NCBI GenBank assembly: GCA_946002345.1
Contig: CAMFZA010000105.1
Coordinates: 1 to 6,259 of the forward strand
Direction: 5' to 3'
Source: an uncultured Phascolarctobacterium sp.
Lineage (GTDB): Bacteria > Bacillota > Negativicutes > Acidaminococcales > Acidaminococcaceae
Length of the DNA stretch: 6,259 nt
Part shown: positions 5,641-6,259 of the stretch, piece by piece
How the letters are laid out: every line of letters starts with the position of its first letter
How positions within the stretch are numbered: position 1 is the stretch's first letter
Notes under the pieces: model-generated
Database searches by the model: none
Seen by the model: the letters and a program-made list of their open reading frames with translations, nothing else
Told to the model about the DNA's origin: nothing
Program-made: the position numbers and the translations under genes

Positions 5641-6259
5641 ATGGATGTAAAGGTTACTAAAAGCTTATTGATGACAGCCTTGATTACGGGTTCTGTAATG
5701 CTTGGCAGTGGTGCTGCATTCGCTGCAGAGAGTGTGGGTGAATTTGCGCTGGATCAAATCGTTGTTACTGCAACAAGAACTGAGAAGCGCGATGTAGATG
5801 TTCCTGCAAGTACAACTGTTATCAATTCTAAAGAAATAAAAATAGCAGGATATAAAAATGTATTTGATGTTATTGATAATCAGTTAGGTACAGCCAGCAC
5901 AGGTTATGGTGATGCAGGACAGTACTTTGGTTTTAGTTCTGGTAGAACAATTGTTAGAGGATTTGACAGAGGTACATTGGTCATGGTTGATGGTGTACCT
6001 ATGAACTTAAAGAATTATAATAGTGCGGATTCCATTCCGGTGGATTTAGTTGAAAGAGTTGAAATTGTTAAAGGTGCTGCGGGTACATTGTATGGACCGG
6101 AAGCTATGGGAGGCGTCGTAAACATTATTACAAAACGGCCCAAAGGTAAGGAGCAGATTAAAGTTAGTGGAACAGTAGGTAACTATTATAAAGATGGCAA
6201 TATTTCATTAACTAGTGAAAAATTTATGATTAGTGTCGGGAAAGAATACAGTTCAAAGT
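5641..6259 (+). CDS. TonB-dependent outer-membrane receptor, N-terminal part (probable corrinoid/BtuB-like)
   Basis: The first 206 codons are present and the frame runs open off the window end, so the beta-barrel is missing. Residues 1-28 are a Sec signal peptide (cleavage after AFA). DQIVVTATRTE (38-48) is a TonB box of the BtuB/CirA kind, where the TonB protein docks. The plug domain follows: VPASTTVINSKEI (54-66), R-T-I-V-R-G-F (102-108), LVMVDGVPMN (113-122), LVERVEIVKGAAGTLYGPEA (136-155) and MGGVVNIITKRP (156-167), all standard plug motifs. Such receptors import scarce ligands across the outer membrane using energy from TonB-ExbB-ExbD. The cobalamin riboswitch upstream makes cobalamin or a related corrinoid the likeliest ligand; a haem or siderophore receptor cannot be excluded from the plug alone. 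Together with the Firmicute-type ribosome binding site, it is the best sign of a diderm Firmicute. Its codons look more A/T-ending than those of the pump gene. Confidence 0.93.
   Translation, partial: MDVKVTKSLLMTALITGSVMLGSGAAFAAESVGEFALDQIVVTATRTEKRDVDVPASTTVINSKEIKIAGYKNVFDVIDNQLGTASTGYGDAGQYFGFSSGRTIVRGFDRGTLVMVDGVPMNLKNYNSADSIPVDLVERVEIVKGAAGTLYGPEAMGGVVNIITKRPKGKEQIKVSGTVGNYYKDGNISLTSEKFMISVGKEYSSK

Overview
The window looks like chromosome from a diderm Firmicute, most likely a Negativicute (Veillonella/Selenomonas/Acidaminococcus-type anaerobe). This is an inference from two signals together. The genes have strong Firmicute-style Shine-Dalgarno sites (AAGGAG, GAGGAGGG, AAAGGAG). The products are outer-membrane-dependent machinery: a TonB-dependent receptor, and an RND pump with its periplasmic adaptor. 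I could not test the taxonomy by search.

Bases 1-5126 hold four same-strand genes packed as one operon. They are the 3' end of a chelatase-type von Willebrand A protein (ChlD/BchD-like, probably the AAA+ partner of a Mg- or cobalt-chelatase), a small secreted protein of unknown function (252-812), a membrane-fusion/periplasmic adaptor (781-2070, or from 814) and a 1018-residue RND transporter of the HAE1/AcrB type (2070-5126). The genes are separated by 13 nt or less, or overlap, so coupled expression is likely. The operon's promoter lies outside the window, and so does the outer-membrane channel (TolC-like) that the pump needs.

Bases 5127-5640 are a 514-nt intergenic region rich in regulatory signals: a hairpin just after the pump stop codon, an AT-rich stretch with two abutting perfect palindromes, a near-consensus sigma-70 promoter (TTGTCA-17-TATACT), a cobalamin riboswitch closed by a perfect 9-bp P1 helix (5285-5437), a candidate P13 hairpin, and a strong intrinsic terminator (5488-5524). 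About 115 nt of leader, ending in a good ribosome binding site, then leads into the next gene.

Bases 5641-6259 are the first 206 codons of a TonB-dependent outer-membrane receptor with signal peptide, TonB box and most of the plug domain. The riboswitch makes a corrinoid (BtuB-like) transport role the best guess: when cobalamin is plentiful, transcription should stop at the terminator before the receptor gene.

No clearly new system is visible. The most interesting point is the arrangement: a chelatase subunit, a small CxxC-bearing secreted protein and an RND pump in one apparent operon, directly upstream of a B12-regulated receptor. This suggests, but does not prove, a locus for tetrapyrrole or corrinoid handling.
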